In this document: positions 1 through 11,445 of the stretch, piece after piece
Position numbering within the stretch: position 1 is the stretch's first letter
Layout of the letters: each line of letters begins with the position of its first letter
Assembly: GCA_020746875.1 (NCBI GenBank)
Contig: JAGTJL010000009.1
Coordinates: 1,798,001 to 1,862,000 of the forward strand
Length of the DNA stretch: 64,000 nucleotides
Direction: 5' to 3'
Origin: Rhexocercosporidium sp. MPI-PUGE-AT-0058
Taxonomy: Eukaryota; Ascomycota; Leotiomycetes; Helotiales
Program-made: the position numbers and the translations under genes
Notes under the pieces: generated by a model
What the model was told of the DNA's origin: nothing
Seen by the model: only the letters and a program-made list of their open reading frames with translations
The model's database searches: none

Positions 1-306
1 GGCAAGACTGGCAGACCGCATCCCACTGACACTGCTATTTCTTTGTCCTCGACCGAGAAGCTGGGGAGGCGCATCGCGTCTATTCCGGCCCGCACTCGCA
101 GATCTCACCCCCGAAGCGTTGCTTCCAGCTCCATTACTTGTCGCAGAGTTTGGAGGGTATTTGGTGGTAGATGGGAGTCTGCTGTTGGACATCGATGGCG
201 ATGGAGAGGAGGTAGAGGAATTGATGCCATTCGTCTGGATGCCGGGTGGCACTGGGCGCTTGACTTTGGAGGGTTGCGACTGGGTCGCGGTTGTAGAAGG
301 TGCCAT
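1..306 (-). CDS. SPT20: Probable SAGA subunit Spt20, N-terminal fragment (3' part beyond window)
   Basis: An open frame starts at an ATG at 306 and runs without a stop off the left edge (102 codons visible). The peptide is basic and rich in Ser, Pro, Asn and Thr. It opens MAPSTTATQSQPSKVKRP, then has an SSPSPSMS segment and an Arg-rich GRNRRDAPPQLLGRGQRN stretch. This composition and order match, as I recall it, the disordered start of filamentous-fungal Spt20, a scaffold of the SAGA coactivator. The conserved Spt20 domain would lie beyond the edge and cannot be seen, so the assignment is tentative. Any disordered fungal nuclear protein could look similar. Confidence 0.45.
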   Translation of the reverse strand, partial: MAPSTTATQSQPSKVKRPVPPGIQTNGINSSTSSPSPSMSNSRLPSTTKYPPNSATSNGAGSNASGVRSASAGRNRRDAPPQLLGRGQRNSSVSGMRSASLA

Positions 307-1019
307 CTCTCTCTTGTTACTACACAAGCTTCTTGTATGTTGACGCGCCGCAATGGCTCTCCTCGATTATCGGTGCCTTGGTGAGGCGCTGCCCATCTAC
401 GGGAGTTTAGTTTCAACCGCGGCGACGTGTGAGATCAGGGTGACGAACCTAGTATTCGAGGAAGGACAGTCCTTGTGGTTTGAAGAGGGGAATGGTTGTC
501 CAGAAGCCAGAGCAAGGACAAGTACAGATGCGCGCTTCAGTGATCTACACTTGATGCCAGTTGAACGAGGGGATGGAGTGTGGAGTGAGGCTGTTGCGTT
601 GCGGTTGCAGGGGTTCGGATTGCCAAGGCTGGAGATCGAGTTGTCAAAGAAGTGGAGTGGGCAAGTGATCTAAGCGAAGACTGACCAAGAACAATGGCAA
701 CGACAACAATAGGGAGGAATGTCTTGTTACAGTATTAACAGAGACAGACAGCTTTTGGTTTCGCGGTCGTGGTATATTTTGGGGCTCTCAAATTAGCCTT
801 AGACTTCTAGTCAAGTCTACGGTTTATATTGTAAGCGCTCATGAACCATTTCACGTTTCACAAACATGATGTCACAAGGTCAAATGAACTCCCCAAGTTT
901 CTTCAGTGCAAAGTACCTCCTACCTAGTGGGATCAAAGGTAGCAGAGAAGAAACAAATCAATTGTTCTAGCTTGCTATTCAGATCTATCCTCCGTTTGTC
1001 CGAAATGACTATGTGCTCC
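307..1019. other. Intergenic: upstream of the Spt20-like gene and downstream of the SDR gene
   Basis: This 0.7 kb is the promoter and 5' UTR of the leftward gene ending at 306, plus the 3' region of the SDR gene. A 106-codon frame at 353-673 on the plus strand has no recognisable domain and lies in the presumed 5' UTR, so I do not call it. Nothing else is supported. Confidence 0.5.
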
Positions 1020-1805
1020 CTACCCAGAAGCAGCCTTCTCGTAATCCTCCCCAAACGCTTCATACCACTTATCTACCACACCAACACTCATCCCAGCTCT
1101 AATTTTATCCTTATCACTCTCCCAGCTCTTGGCCACAAATTCCATAAACTCCGGCAATTCCAAAGTATTCGGGTTCTTTTCTTTCTTATTACCGTCCGGA
1201 TCCTCTCCTTCCCGATATAAATTCGTAGCCACAGGAGGAGCCACTTCCACAACCTTGATATCCTTCCCTCTCTCGTCACTACCCAACTGCGTTCGCAATT
1301 TCATGGTCCAAAGATGTATCCAACCCTTCGTCGCCTCATACACTGGAGTTATAGTACTGACAGGGTTATATCCTTGCAAACTCGAGATATTGAGAATGGC
1401 GCATCCTTGCTCTTGAAGTGTGGCAGAAAAAAACCCCCCAATCGTCAAATGCATGGGTCCACGGATATTGATATCAATATCCTGATCCGCACTCTCTAGG
1501 TCGAAGTTATTAATATCGAGGGGTCTCTGAACGGCCGCGTTATTGATGAGGCAGTCGACTTCCGGATGCTCCTTGATAACTTTCTTGCAGAAGTCTAGGA
1601 TAGCTAAGATATTGCCCATATCAAGAACGTAATAGGAGCTGTTATTGCCCAGTTCTTTGGCGGCTTGAGCAAGTGTTTTCTCGGTGCGGCCAACGATTAT
1701 GACGGTCTTTCCAAGGGAAATGGCGTGTTTGAACATAGCGAAGCCTATGCCTCCGCCACTACCTGTGACGAGAGCACCTTTGAATACGAGAGTTTTGGGT
1801 GCCAT
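1020..1805 (-). CDS. Short-chain dehydrogenase/reductase (SDR), DltE-like
   Basis: Single-exon gene of 261 aa, the usual length of a classical SDR. It is an NAD(P)-dependent oxidoreductase, probably cytosolic; the substrate is not predictable. Visible motifs: the Rossmann glycine motif TGSGGGIG (residues 14-21), the NNAA motif (88-91), a catalytic Ser in ISSLQG (about 141-142), and the YEATK catalytic Tyr156/Lys160 pair. There is no signal peptide and no membrane segment. The N-terminus MAPKTLVFKGALVTG places the first beta strand directly after the ATG, which supports the start. The tail after the active site is acidic and lysine-rich. No cluster partners are nearby, so a standalone metabolic role is likely. 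Confidence 0.9.
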   Translation of the reverse strand: MAPKTLVFKGALVTGSGGGIGFAMFKHAISLGKTVIIVGRTEKTLAQAAKELGNNSSYYVLDMGNILAILDFCKKVIKEHPEVDCLINNAAVQRPLDINNFDLESADQDIDINIRGPMHLTIGGFFSATLQEQGCAILNISSLQGYNPVSTITPVYEATKGWIHLWTMKLRTQLGSDERGKDIKVVEVAPPVATNLYREGEDPDGNKKEKNPNTLELPEFMEFVAKSWESDKDKIRAGMSVGVVDKWYEAFGEDYEKAASG

Positions 1806-3071
1806 TTGAATTTGAGGATTCGAACTCGGAGAAACTGGTTAGTTTTTATGCTGCAGAGAAGCAGAGGTGCCTTTAATCATACATATTGGCTAACATTTTG
1901 CCTTGATGTAAGAGGGAATATCTAGCAGATTCCACCACCAGTTAACAAATGCCTGGATTGCGAATTTTGATACATTTGATGTTCCAAAATTTACATTGCG
2001 AAGTAATGAATGTCACTAAGAAGCTCTGTGTCATTGAAAGGACCTTTTTGCAGAAGAAATGCAAGAGAGGTGATGCATAAGCCACTAGATCTAGAATAGT
2101 CATTCGGAGCACAACAGATGTCATGAAAGAACTCGGCGGTATTGAAACGATAGTCTCATGGCCTGCAAGTAGGCGGATAAATGGGGATACTTATGGTGAT
2201 ATTTGGACTGAGAATCATTGTCGCGAAAACACCCAGCGATATTCAAATGCCCAGACTTGCGAAGGAGGGGTAGTCCTCATTCGGTGTCGGTCACTTCGCA
2301 GCAGGTAGAAGGGAGTTGAATTGCAAATTTTCATTCGGTCTATACGCGATAACTTTGGGGGGCAATATGAGCTCTCGACTATCGCATGATCAGCCATGTA
2401 TAAGCCACTCAAATTTGCAATCCATCCTCTTGAGCGAGCAGCAAGCAAGCCAGCTCATCTCGAGTAAAAGAAACCAGGAACCGAGAGCCATCAAATAAGC
2501 TACCACCCAAAGCCATCCATCATCCATCCGTTCTGCCATGTAATACTAGGTCTAAACACCACCGCCGAAGCGCTTGCAAGACCACCACCATTGAGGAAAC
2601 CATCCACCACATGTTCATAGCAAGAAGCCGAGCTAGTGAGGAAGTCCGAAATGTGGAATCATTTGAAGGAACACCTTTTTGAAGGAAGAAAGCAAAAAAT
2701 CAAGGTACATCCGAAGAAAAAAGGAGAAAAGCAAATGATGAGTCCGACGCCTCTGGTAGCATACCGCAATGCCAAGAGACGTGAGAATGGTTAGCCACGC
2801 CGGGCCAACCTCGAGACGTGTTTATTTAGGTAAGAGCGATAAAATCAAATAGTTTGAGACCATTCCGAGTGAGATGCGCATGCAGCTTCGGTGAACAGCT
2901 GTGTGGGAGCTGGATGATGATCAAGAGTGGACCTCAGGAACGCAAAGAACAAGATCCAAACTCGTCATGCGAGCGGTGCCGTGGGATAGAGGATAGATGC
3001 ATGAGTGCGACTAGCCATCGAACGCAGAAGAAGTATGAGAACACGTCGAATATGGGCAGGTATGGAATCGA
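1806..3071. other. Intergenic, no gene recognised
   Basis: This 1.27 kb separates two leftward genes, so it holds the SDR promoter and the 3' UTR of the coiled-coil gene. A 139-codon frame at 2854-3273 on the plus strand overlaps the last exon of the minus-strand gene and has no family resemblance. I treat it as a shadow. No RNA gene or repeat is evident. Confidence 0.5.
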
Positions 3072-5792
3072 TTATTTCATGGTGAGAACAGTAGAGAAGT
3101 GCAAGTTCTTTGCCTTGATCGTGGTACCACGGTCATCACGCATGGTGATGACTGGAGTAATGACGAGCTTGACTCGGGTCTGGTTGAGTTGTAGACTCAT
3201 GGGGCTGGTATCGGTAATGTCTCTCGAAATCATAGTCGCCGCAGTGAATTTGCCAGCAGTTTCCGGGAAATAGACCTGGAAAGTGACCTGAGCAGTGTTC
3301 ATGTGTTCCGAGATGTCCCAGGCTTTGAGAGCGATGAAACCAAGATCCTTGCCAGCTTTGGAGCGGTCGGCACTATCGTCGAGCATTGGACCAAGAATAT
3401 CGCGAAGTTGCTTGCTGTGGTTTGACAGTTGCCCGCTACGATAGTTCTCCCATTGAGGACTGCCAACGGCGGATTGAATAGCCTTAGCACGTCGATCAGT
3501 GAGAGCTTGACGAGCATCATTGGCAAGACCTACGATGAAGAGAGACGTCAGTTGGAAGGCACTTGAAATATTGGAGTCTTAGATTTTAAAAATTTCTCAC
3601 CTCGCTCAAGAAGCTGGGCCTTGACGGCTGCAAGCTCTGCGCCAACCTTGGCGCTAAAGTTCTTGTAAGACTTTAGCGACAACATTTCCTCAACAACGTA
3701 TTCAACGCCCATTCTGACAACAAACCATGGACGAGATTTTGCATCATTTAGTAGGAGCGTGACATGACTGTGAGCATCCTGTCGTTGACCAGGGTAGGTG
3801 CAATTCATCATGAAAGCCCAGAGCTTCTGGTTGGTCCGGGCAATTGTCTGATCATTTGAGATCTTTGGTCGGGTGCAGTAGGCCATCGCCCATCCTTCGA
3901 TCAACTGGTAGAGTCCTGCGAACTGCTCCTGATAGAATAAGGACGGATCCTCGGCGCCAACGCTAGACAATACAAGAGCGGTAGACCTTGAAGCAGCGAT
4001 AGGTGTGTCACCAGGTTCGGTATTGTAGGCACGAGACGATTCTGTATCCCATGGGGAGTTAGGGATGTCGGTTCTACCTCTGGTAGGTGGTTTCGTTGGC
4101 AGATTTAGTCGGCGGCGAGGCTTGTGAAGGTCTGGGAACATCTGCTCTGCCGTTGCGTTGGGCGGACCACTGTTTGGCTGGATATGACCAAATGCGGACG
4201 ATTGACCAAACCCATGTCCAATCAGACCAACACTTGTGTTAGGAGGCGATCCTAAACCACCTGCACCCATACCAGACACCGGAAAGGTGGCAGACGAGGC
4301 TACCGAGGGCGACGCGAATGGATCCTGGGAAGTTTCCGTATCTCGGCGACTGCGGACGCTTGAAGGGGGGTTATCAAACATCCACCGGACGTGAGCCGCA
4401 TCGAGAAACTTGACATCTCTTGCACGATTGTGATCAAGCTCCAAATTTGCCTTCTCAAGCAGTGCACGCAGGCGCTCAATCTCCGCACGGCTCTCCGCAA
4501 GATTCTTCTTCACGTCTCCGGTCACTTTCTTCCAGTGCTTCTCCAACTCGTTCAATTGTCTAGAAGCCTCCACAGCCTTTGCTTCCGACTTATTCTTAGC
4601 TTCTAGGAGGGCATCTCTCTCGGCTCCGAGACGGTCGCGCTCCAGATAAGCTTGTCGGAGGTTCATGGTGGTATTGTCGAGATATCTCTGGTTGGTCTGC
4701 TGCTCAAAGCAAAGCTTCTCAACATCCTGCTTCATGTGCTGGAACTTGCGGTCGTACGAGCGGCGAATATTTTCGGTGTTTTCGATTAAACGCTCTTTCA
4801 GGGCTGAGCTCATAGCGTCAATACCTTTGATGTTCTGGATGAGATCGTTCATCAAGGCATGGTGTTCTTGAGAATCTACCATCATCTGGTTGACAGGCTA
4901 CAACTGAATTAATGACATGCGCTTTGAGGAGAAGGCCTCTCTATCATACCTGTGAAACCTGCGTACTGAACATGATTGGTTGCAATGGCTGGAAAGTTTG
5001 AAGAGTCGACTGAAAGCTTGATTGGAAGGGAGGAACAGCTGGGTTCATGCGGGACGAAGAGATTTGACGACGGTGTTGAACTTGGAATTGGCCTTGAGGG
5101 TGAATTTGGTCCTGGCCTTGAGATTGACTATGACCTTGAGATTGGGCTTGACTTTGTAATTGGTTTTGAGCTGCCAATTGATACATAGCCGCACCAGCAA
5201 TCTGCCACGCAGGGATAACAGAGTTCTGGAATTGTGCTTGACCTTGTGCTTGGCCAGAATTGTGACCTTGGAATTGATTTTCGGGTTGACCGTGATTGTT
5301 GCCTTGGGGTGGAGTTTGACTTTGGCCAGAATTCTGAGCTTGAGATGGACCGTCTTGAACCTGTCCAGTGTTTTGACCAGAGCTGCGAACCGAAGTGTGA
5401 GGAGAGTTCTCAGCCTGACCTCGATTTTGATTCTGGCCTTGATATTGACCGGAGACCTGTGTGTTGATAGACTTGTGAGATTGAGGGTGGGAATGAATCG
5501 ATTGACCAGAGCGGGCAGAGCGAGCACTGGAAGCAGGACTGACTTGTTGACTGTTGCGGTCGCTGCGAGCACCCGTGCTTCCATTGAAGCTGCGCGTAGC
5601 GTTGTCCATGTTGTCAATGTATGGCTGGAGTGGTCTTTGTGGAGATGGGGATACTACCTCTAGAGCAGGTACTGGAGTAGCTGAGCTGCCTCTGGTGCGA
5701 CCGGTCTCAAGAACGGCTCTAATCAAACCGCTGGGGTGAGGCTCTGATTGCGTGTAACCTGATTGCTTAGTATTATGGTGATCGGACATCAT
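3072..5792 (-). CDS. Q/N-rich coiled-coil protein of unknown function, 865 aa
   Basis: Three exons join in phase: 5792-4950, 4897-3601 and 3529-3072. Donors are GTATGA and GTGAGA, acceptors TTGTAG and TCGTAG. I chose the ATG at 5792 (MMSDHHNTK). The frame stays open upstream to 6146, but that stretch reads like an untranslated leader. Residues 1-281 are low complexity, with many Gly-Gln/Ser-Gln/Asn-Gln pairs at roughly 130-260, a prion-like composition. About 310-445 is heptad-rich coiled coil (Glu, Lys, Leu, Ala). A Ser/Pro linker follows, then a globular C-terminal half (about 590-865) with conserved-looking Trp/Tyr/Cys-containing segments. There is no membrane segment and no known domain. 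The architecture suggests a condensate-prone scaffold or cytoskeletal adaptor, which is inference. Confidence 0.8.
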
Positions 5793-8700
5793 GCACCGAC
5801 CGTGAGATTGGTGTGTGATGCCAGATCGTTGTGTTGATGTTGGGGAAGTGAGTTGTGTTCGTACGCCTGGAAGCGTGGGTAAGGACCGCCGACGACCGAT
5901 AGAGGTTGTCAAGAGGGTAGTGGAGTGTACCAAGATGGCCGAAGAGAATGTATGATGGGAATGGAGATAGGAAAAGGTATTGTACTGGGGAAGATGTGTA
6001 GTTGTGGTGGCCAAAAGGAAGAAGGGGGTGGTGTTGACGAGGAAAAAGTGTAGAGTCTCGTGAGTGAAAAGAGAAAGATCACCTGCGCCTAGCGTCGTGG
6101 TTCCCTCCTCGTAGAATCGGCTCGTATGTCCTCGCGATACCTGCACAGGCGAGGTACAGGGAATATATTGAAGAGATAGAGACTAGTGGTCGCTGAGGGA
6201 AGAAGGATGTGGTATGGACGGATAGGGAAGTCGAAGGGGTCGAGGAAGATGAGAGGACAGATCCCTTTCTTCAATATTGGCTTCTACCTTCGCGGTGGCA
6301 GCCTCCAATGGATCAAGAGCAAGTCATATGTTGGCGTGATTCGAGGTTGTTGTCGTTGCGGAGGATGGATGTATATGTCGATGAGGAAAGCTGGGGAAGC
6401 TTTGCGGTCGTGCAGAAGAAAGAATGCCGCCGGTGAGTATTGCGATCGCCCTCATTCAAAGATCGCTTTGACGTCCGCAGCGACAGCTTCCCACTGGGCT
6501 ACACTTTGCTTCAACAAGTAGTACGAAGTGAATAGGCTCGGGTCGAAGGAACTGCTAGCGATGAACTTCAGGAGGATGATTCATCTATAGAATACCCCAT
6601 ACTTGCAAGACCTATTGCTAAAATAGGAGTTATTGTGGATTAAGTAGTTGTTTTCAAAAATTGCTGTAGAAGCAGAGTTTGAAGGAAGCAGGAGTTAGAG
6701 AAGCGGGTTGCTGATCAACCAAGTACTGTCTGAAGCGAGTCCTATTTGGCATGGATGGTAAATGTAATTAACGAAGAGTGAGGCATTGCAGCATGTATTA
6801 TAGGATGAGGCGGAATAGAAGAGTGTTTTATTAAAGAAGGGTTTCTGGATGTTGCTGTTATTGAAAGAGGTGTTGTCAACTTGGACTTTCTCAAAGTTTG
6901 AGATGCGGTAAAATGTTCTATTCATGAAGCATAACCTCGGTGCCTCTTGCTGAATGGGCCATCCTCACAAGTCAGATCCCTCGAAATGTCCAGCACCATC
7001 CAACTTTGGAAATGAAAATCAAAAAGAGGTCTTTCAAGAAGTCTTTCATGATGGAACACATGTCCACTCGGGAGTGCGAGTGAGCCTTGTTCCCTGACGA
7101 TTGAGAGAAAGCGAAGCTGCTGCAGTAGCGCATTGGACCAACTGCTAATTCCTCAGAATGCTCCTTTCGAAGAAAAGGATACTTTCCTAGGCATCTCGCC
7201 TGACATAGGATATGTCCTGAAATGTCATCGATACTGTCAAGCACATGGGACTTGGACAAGAGATGCAGAGCTCAGGGGCCCAAATTCGGATTTGCTGGGA
7301 CACATTGTCTCATCAGCATTATCACCCTCAGCAGGTCCTTTGAAGCCTGGACACTGATTTGATTCACCCAAGACAGCAACTAGGTATTCAATCATGAACA
7401 TCCACCGCAACTCAAATGAGTCAACATACAAAGAGCGAGAAAATCTTGAGCAGTGAATGTCTCTTCGAGGGGCCTAACGCCGCTGAGCGTTAATACCTCT
7501 AATACCTCAACCGATGACAGCAGCCGGGCTTTTCGAATTCATCAACTTGACAAATCTACGACTTAGCTAAATATCAATAGCGAGTTTTATATTAATGGTA
7601 TTTTGCTTAATAGTCCTCTCAAGGAGTGAATTTCAAATCAATCAATGAGGGCCTTCTCGAGCCCCTAGCCCAACCCTGAATATCAGACGAGATTAAGCGA
7701 GATCTCAAATTTGTGTGGCATCCAAGCCAAAGAGGACACAAGAACTCTTCTATTTTCGCCTCAAAGCTTTAACTTTGGGTATTCAAAGTGTTAGGAGTTT
7801 AAAGAGTATTGAGAGCTTCGTCAGTCTTGTAGAACTACTACAGAAAGCTTTTCAAATTCGCGACGCCAACAAACAGGCTGTACCGTAAGCCTTCACATTA
7901 AGCTTCTATTTGCTTCTCTAAAGAATTCACAAGTAGTTTAGCAAGATCAAATGCAAGAATGGATGCAGATAAGGAGTTCAAAACTTGTTAGAGTGGAAAC
8001 AAAGGAAACAAAGTATTTATGCAGCAAATATAGCGTCGAAAGAGCCATGTAGGACACTTGCCAAGATTCCTCTTATCCTAAGTCTCATGTTGAGTCTTGG
8101 GCGGTCTTAGGGACGGAACGGGGCTAGACAAGCTTATTTCGAATACCACTTGGATTAGCGACGTACGATAGCCTGCAAGGCTCATAAGATAAAAGTTAGC
8201 AAACGACTTCCATTCTTTGAGCTTTAGAGACGAGTAGAAAAGAACACAGAAGGTTTCTAGGCGCATTCATACCCTATCGTGAGTTATTGATCATATTCAT
8301 TAAGTAGCTCAAGAAGCCCTCGAGCTTTTGTCTACCCTGGTCCATGAGAAACCATGCGGATAGATTTTAAAAACAGAGGGCTCTTAATAAGGCGTTTGTC
8401 TTGCAAGAAGAAAAGTGCGTGTGTCACAGCAAAATGGATGGCTCACCAGCCTCTCTTGAACAAGACCTAATATAAGGATTGGCAGTAAAGACAGATCGTT
8501 CGAGAAATCCATCTGAAGCAATCGCAAGTCAGCCTGAAAAGAAAGTTAATGTTTATGTATGTTCAAAACAAGCCTCAAAGGCCATCAATACTTTGCCAAT
8601 GATGTTATCATGCAAGGAGAGATTGCAGTAGGCAGTTTTTATTTGCTATGGAAGGGACAACGCGAAAACGCCAAAACTGTGCCCGCATTGAGTGAACTGT

Positions 8701-9065
8701 GTACATGAGAAGGGCCCTATGTGCAATCAGCGGAAATCAATAATGGCTCCCAATATCCTGGAGCTGGTCGGAGACATTGGTTGGTGAGGCTCCTAGTGTC
8801 AAAGTAATCAGCGAGGTTCTCGGATACCGGTCTGCCGTATCGAAATCTGCTTGTTTTGTTCCTGGTACGAGTCTGCATCTATGTTATTGATCAGAGGTCG
8901 TCGAGACTGTGTTTGGTAATGTGGGAAAGGGGTGGAAGTTTGATCGTGAATGGAAAGCGGGGATGACTAGTTTCTTGTGCCAGAGTTAGCGGTGTTGAAA
9001 TGAGGGAATGGATGCACATACTGGATACGACCCTATAGTCCACGAAGCAGGCCGAGATTAGCATC
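5793..9065. other. Gene-poor 3.3 kb region
   Basis: The left 350 bp is the likely 5' UTR and promoter of the coiled-coil gene. The rest is AT-richer, with many stops in all frames. Short frames exist on the minus strand at 6972-7259 and 7237-7431 and on the plus strand around 7770-7890, but none has a family signature or a convincing start. I see no target-site duplications, terminal repeats or RNA genes. It may contain decayed sequence, but I cannot name a source. Confidence 0.5.
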
Positions 9066-10979
9066 TTAGATGGCGCGAGTGCGTGAGAACAAACTGCTGT
9101 AGACTGCATCCACAACAGGTGTAGCACTGATCATGCGTCCACCAAAATATCTTCCGTTGAGGCCCTTGATGGCATTCTCCCCTCCTTGAACCCGATCGAA
9201 CTTCAGGTATATGTCGCCCTGCGAGTTTGGATCTAGAGCAATGTGAACAACGTGGCCATATTTCTCTTCGGCCTCTGCGCGGACGTCATCCTCCAGCTCC
9301 TTCTCCCAGGAATCACCTTCTTCTCTGAACCAAACATGTCAGTACCATTCAAAAAAACATGATGGGGAGGAAACATACTCTGCAGGGTCAAACATATTCT
9401 TGAGTACAACACATCTGCTTGCCATATTGACATTTACTGGCAGTTGCTTGGTCTCAGCTTTCGGCTTCGAGATCTCTCGTCTCTCATCGCGGCCCTTGGA
9501 GGCGGGAGCAGGTTCATCTGTTCTGGCAAGTTTCCTCATCAATGCATCTCGACTGTAGTTGTTGAAGTTTACTCCGCCAACATCGGTGTCATCCAAGGCA
9601 CTAGCACCTCCAGAGCCCTTGTCGTTATCACGACCGCCAGCACGATCGAAATTACCACCGCTAGTTGCTTGAGGACCGCGGCCACCGGCACCGGAAAAGG
9701 CAGAACCCTGGAACTGTTGTTGGTGGCTCTGTCCCTGGAATCTTTGCAGAAGGCTGGCGGTAGACTCAGGAGTAAACTTATCGTTGCCAAGACCAACCCG
9801 AATTGGTCGACCTGCGAGATCAAACCCATTCATCTTCTCTAAAGCCTCACGAGCTTGGTTTGGGTCTCGGAACCTATCATGTGTTAGCGGATTGAGTCTA
9901 TGAATGGAAGTCGGGGACGGACTGGACAAATCCATAACCTCGGCTGCGGCCCTGTTCTTCCTTTTGTAGCTGGACAAATTCAAGCTCACCAAAAGGCTCA
10001 AAAACATTCTGTAAATCGCTTTCAGTGATACTGAAGTGGATATTACCCACATAGAGTCGATGGAAAGGTATCTGGTTTGGGTTATTGCCGGTTGCTTCAG
10101 GGTTGCGAACTTGGCGATTCTTTTCGGCTTCCGTAAGTTGGGCGATAATAGGAATTCCTAGGAGCTTCTGACCAGTGAGTTGTATAGCAGCAGGGACCGA
10201 TTCTTCGTTCTTAAACTCAACGTAGCCAACACTGGATAGGAAGTTAGGATCTGATACGCAAGATAGAGAAAAGGAACATACCCTTTGGATCTACCACTGA
10301 CTCTGTCCTTCACAATCTGTGCTTCCTTAACTGGCCCAACTTTCTCGAAAAAAGCTATGAGTTCTTTAGTCCTAAGACGAGCGGCAAGTTGTTGAACAAA
10401 GACTGTGCGACGATCGCGTTCATCCTCAGTCAAAGGGGGTGTGCTCTCTCTCTTTGGGCTTCTACTTGCTCGTCGTCCGTCATTTCTATTTCGTCGGTCC
10501 TCTCTTGGTTTGCCACCTTCTAATTCATCTCGATCTCGACGATCTCCGCGGGGACGGTAGTACCGATTTGGGCTCCTGGAACGGGAGCGAGTACGACCAT
10601 TTCCTCTGTAGAAATCACCGTCTCTGCGGCCTCCTTCGTCAGGGTTGTCTCTGTGTCGTCGTGAGTGTCGGCGATCTTCTTCGCGGCTTCTGCTTCTGCG
10701 CCTACTCTTGACACTTCCCTGAGCACTACCATGATCACTTGTAGGTGTTCCAATCAATTCCTTGTCCCCATTGGTCTCTCTTCTGTTTCTACTACGGTCC
10801 CTGCGCTTTCGATCTCGGTCGCGGTCTCTGCTACCATCTCGGGTTCGCTCTCTATCACGGCGGTCATTGCGCTCATTCTTGTGACGATCGTCGTTGTCCT
10901 TTGGCTTGGATCCAATCTGATCCACAGGCGTGGCATTCGCAGTCGAGTCGAGGAGGGCCTCGACGTCAAGGGCGGACAT
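9066..10979 (-). CDS. rsd1: RBM39/CAPER-like (Rsd1-type) splicing factor, three RRM domains
   Basis: Four exons: 10979-10282, 10231-9923, 9873-9379 and 9324-9066, giving 586 aa. The first 185 residues are an RS-like domain with many Arg-Asp, Arg-Ser and Arg-Arg pairs. RRM1 (about 190-265) begins TVFVQQLAARL. RRM2 (about 290-365) has LYVGNIHFSI and RGYGFVQF as RNP2 and RNP1. A Gly/Gln-rich linker follows. The C-terminal UHM-type RRM3 (about 485-575) has CVVLKNMFDPAE and the acidic EEEGDSWEKELEDDV helix typical of the family. Such proteins bridge U2AF-type factors at 3' splice sites and act in the nucleus. The second intron uses a weak GTCCGT donor, but only that junction restores the FVQFRDPNQA motif. 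Conserved domain order makes this one of the safest calls. Confidence 0.93.
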
Positions 10980-11445
10980 GTCGTGAGAAATAAGTATTTG
11001 GGTTCTTCTGTGAGATGAGTTTTTACTGAGGGGAGATTCGAGAGACAAAGCTAGCGAATTCGGTGGGAACGATTGTTGTCTAGGTTGTGAAAAGCAAGAC
11101 AGAATATGTCGCGACCTAATGGTGGAGCCTGGAAACGATGGCGGGAAGAGATTTGTTCGCTGGCAGAAGATCACATGACTGTCAGATTGGGTACTAGGCC
11201 TCGAAGCGGCGTAGCTGGTTACAGACTAAATCTAACCTAGATGGATTGAATCCAAATGGAATCAATTATACTGTGAATAGAACATTATTATTTATTAAAG
11301 GTATCTACTGTTCAATCAACAAATTGAGTGGTCGGCTCCCAATTTGCCAAGACCCAAGCCAGCCAACGCCCAAATGTCCTCGAAGACTTTATCCCCATCA
11401 TTACATCGTTGCTAAAACCATCCTCCCGTTATGCTGCAATACTGC
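10980..11445. other. Intergenic between SCS7 and the RBM39-like gene
   Basis: This 466 bp is the 5' region of the RBM39-like gene and the 3' region of SCS7, both leftward. The stretch at 11220-11300 is AT-rich. No further gene or RNA is seen. Confidence 0.5.

Noticed and set aside
1806..1830. T-loop-like GTTCGAATCC on the minus strand
   Set aside because: It sits in the SDR leader, with no acceptor stem, D-arm or anticodon stem around it, so it is not a tRNA.
5045..5663. Long frames of 167-190 codons on both strands overlapping the Q-rich exon
   Set aside because: They are shadow translations of the CAG/GGT-rich repeat of the coiled-coil gene.
5793..6146. In-frame N-terminal extension of the coiled-coil protein
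   Set aside because: The translation is Thr/His/Phe/Leu-rich and leader-like, and the strong ATG-ATG pair at 5792 starts the recognisable low-complexity protein.
5793..9065. Possible retrotransposon remnant
   Set aside because: Some short frames look protein-like, but there is no reverse transcriptase, integrase, long terminal repeat or target-site duplication.
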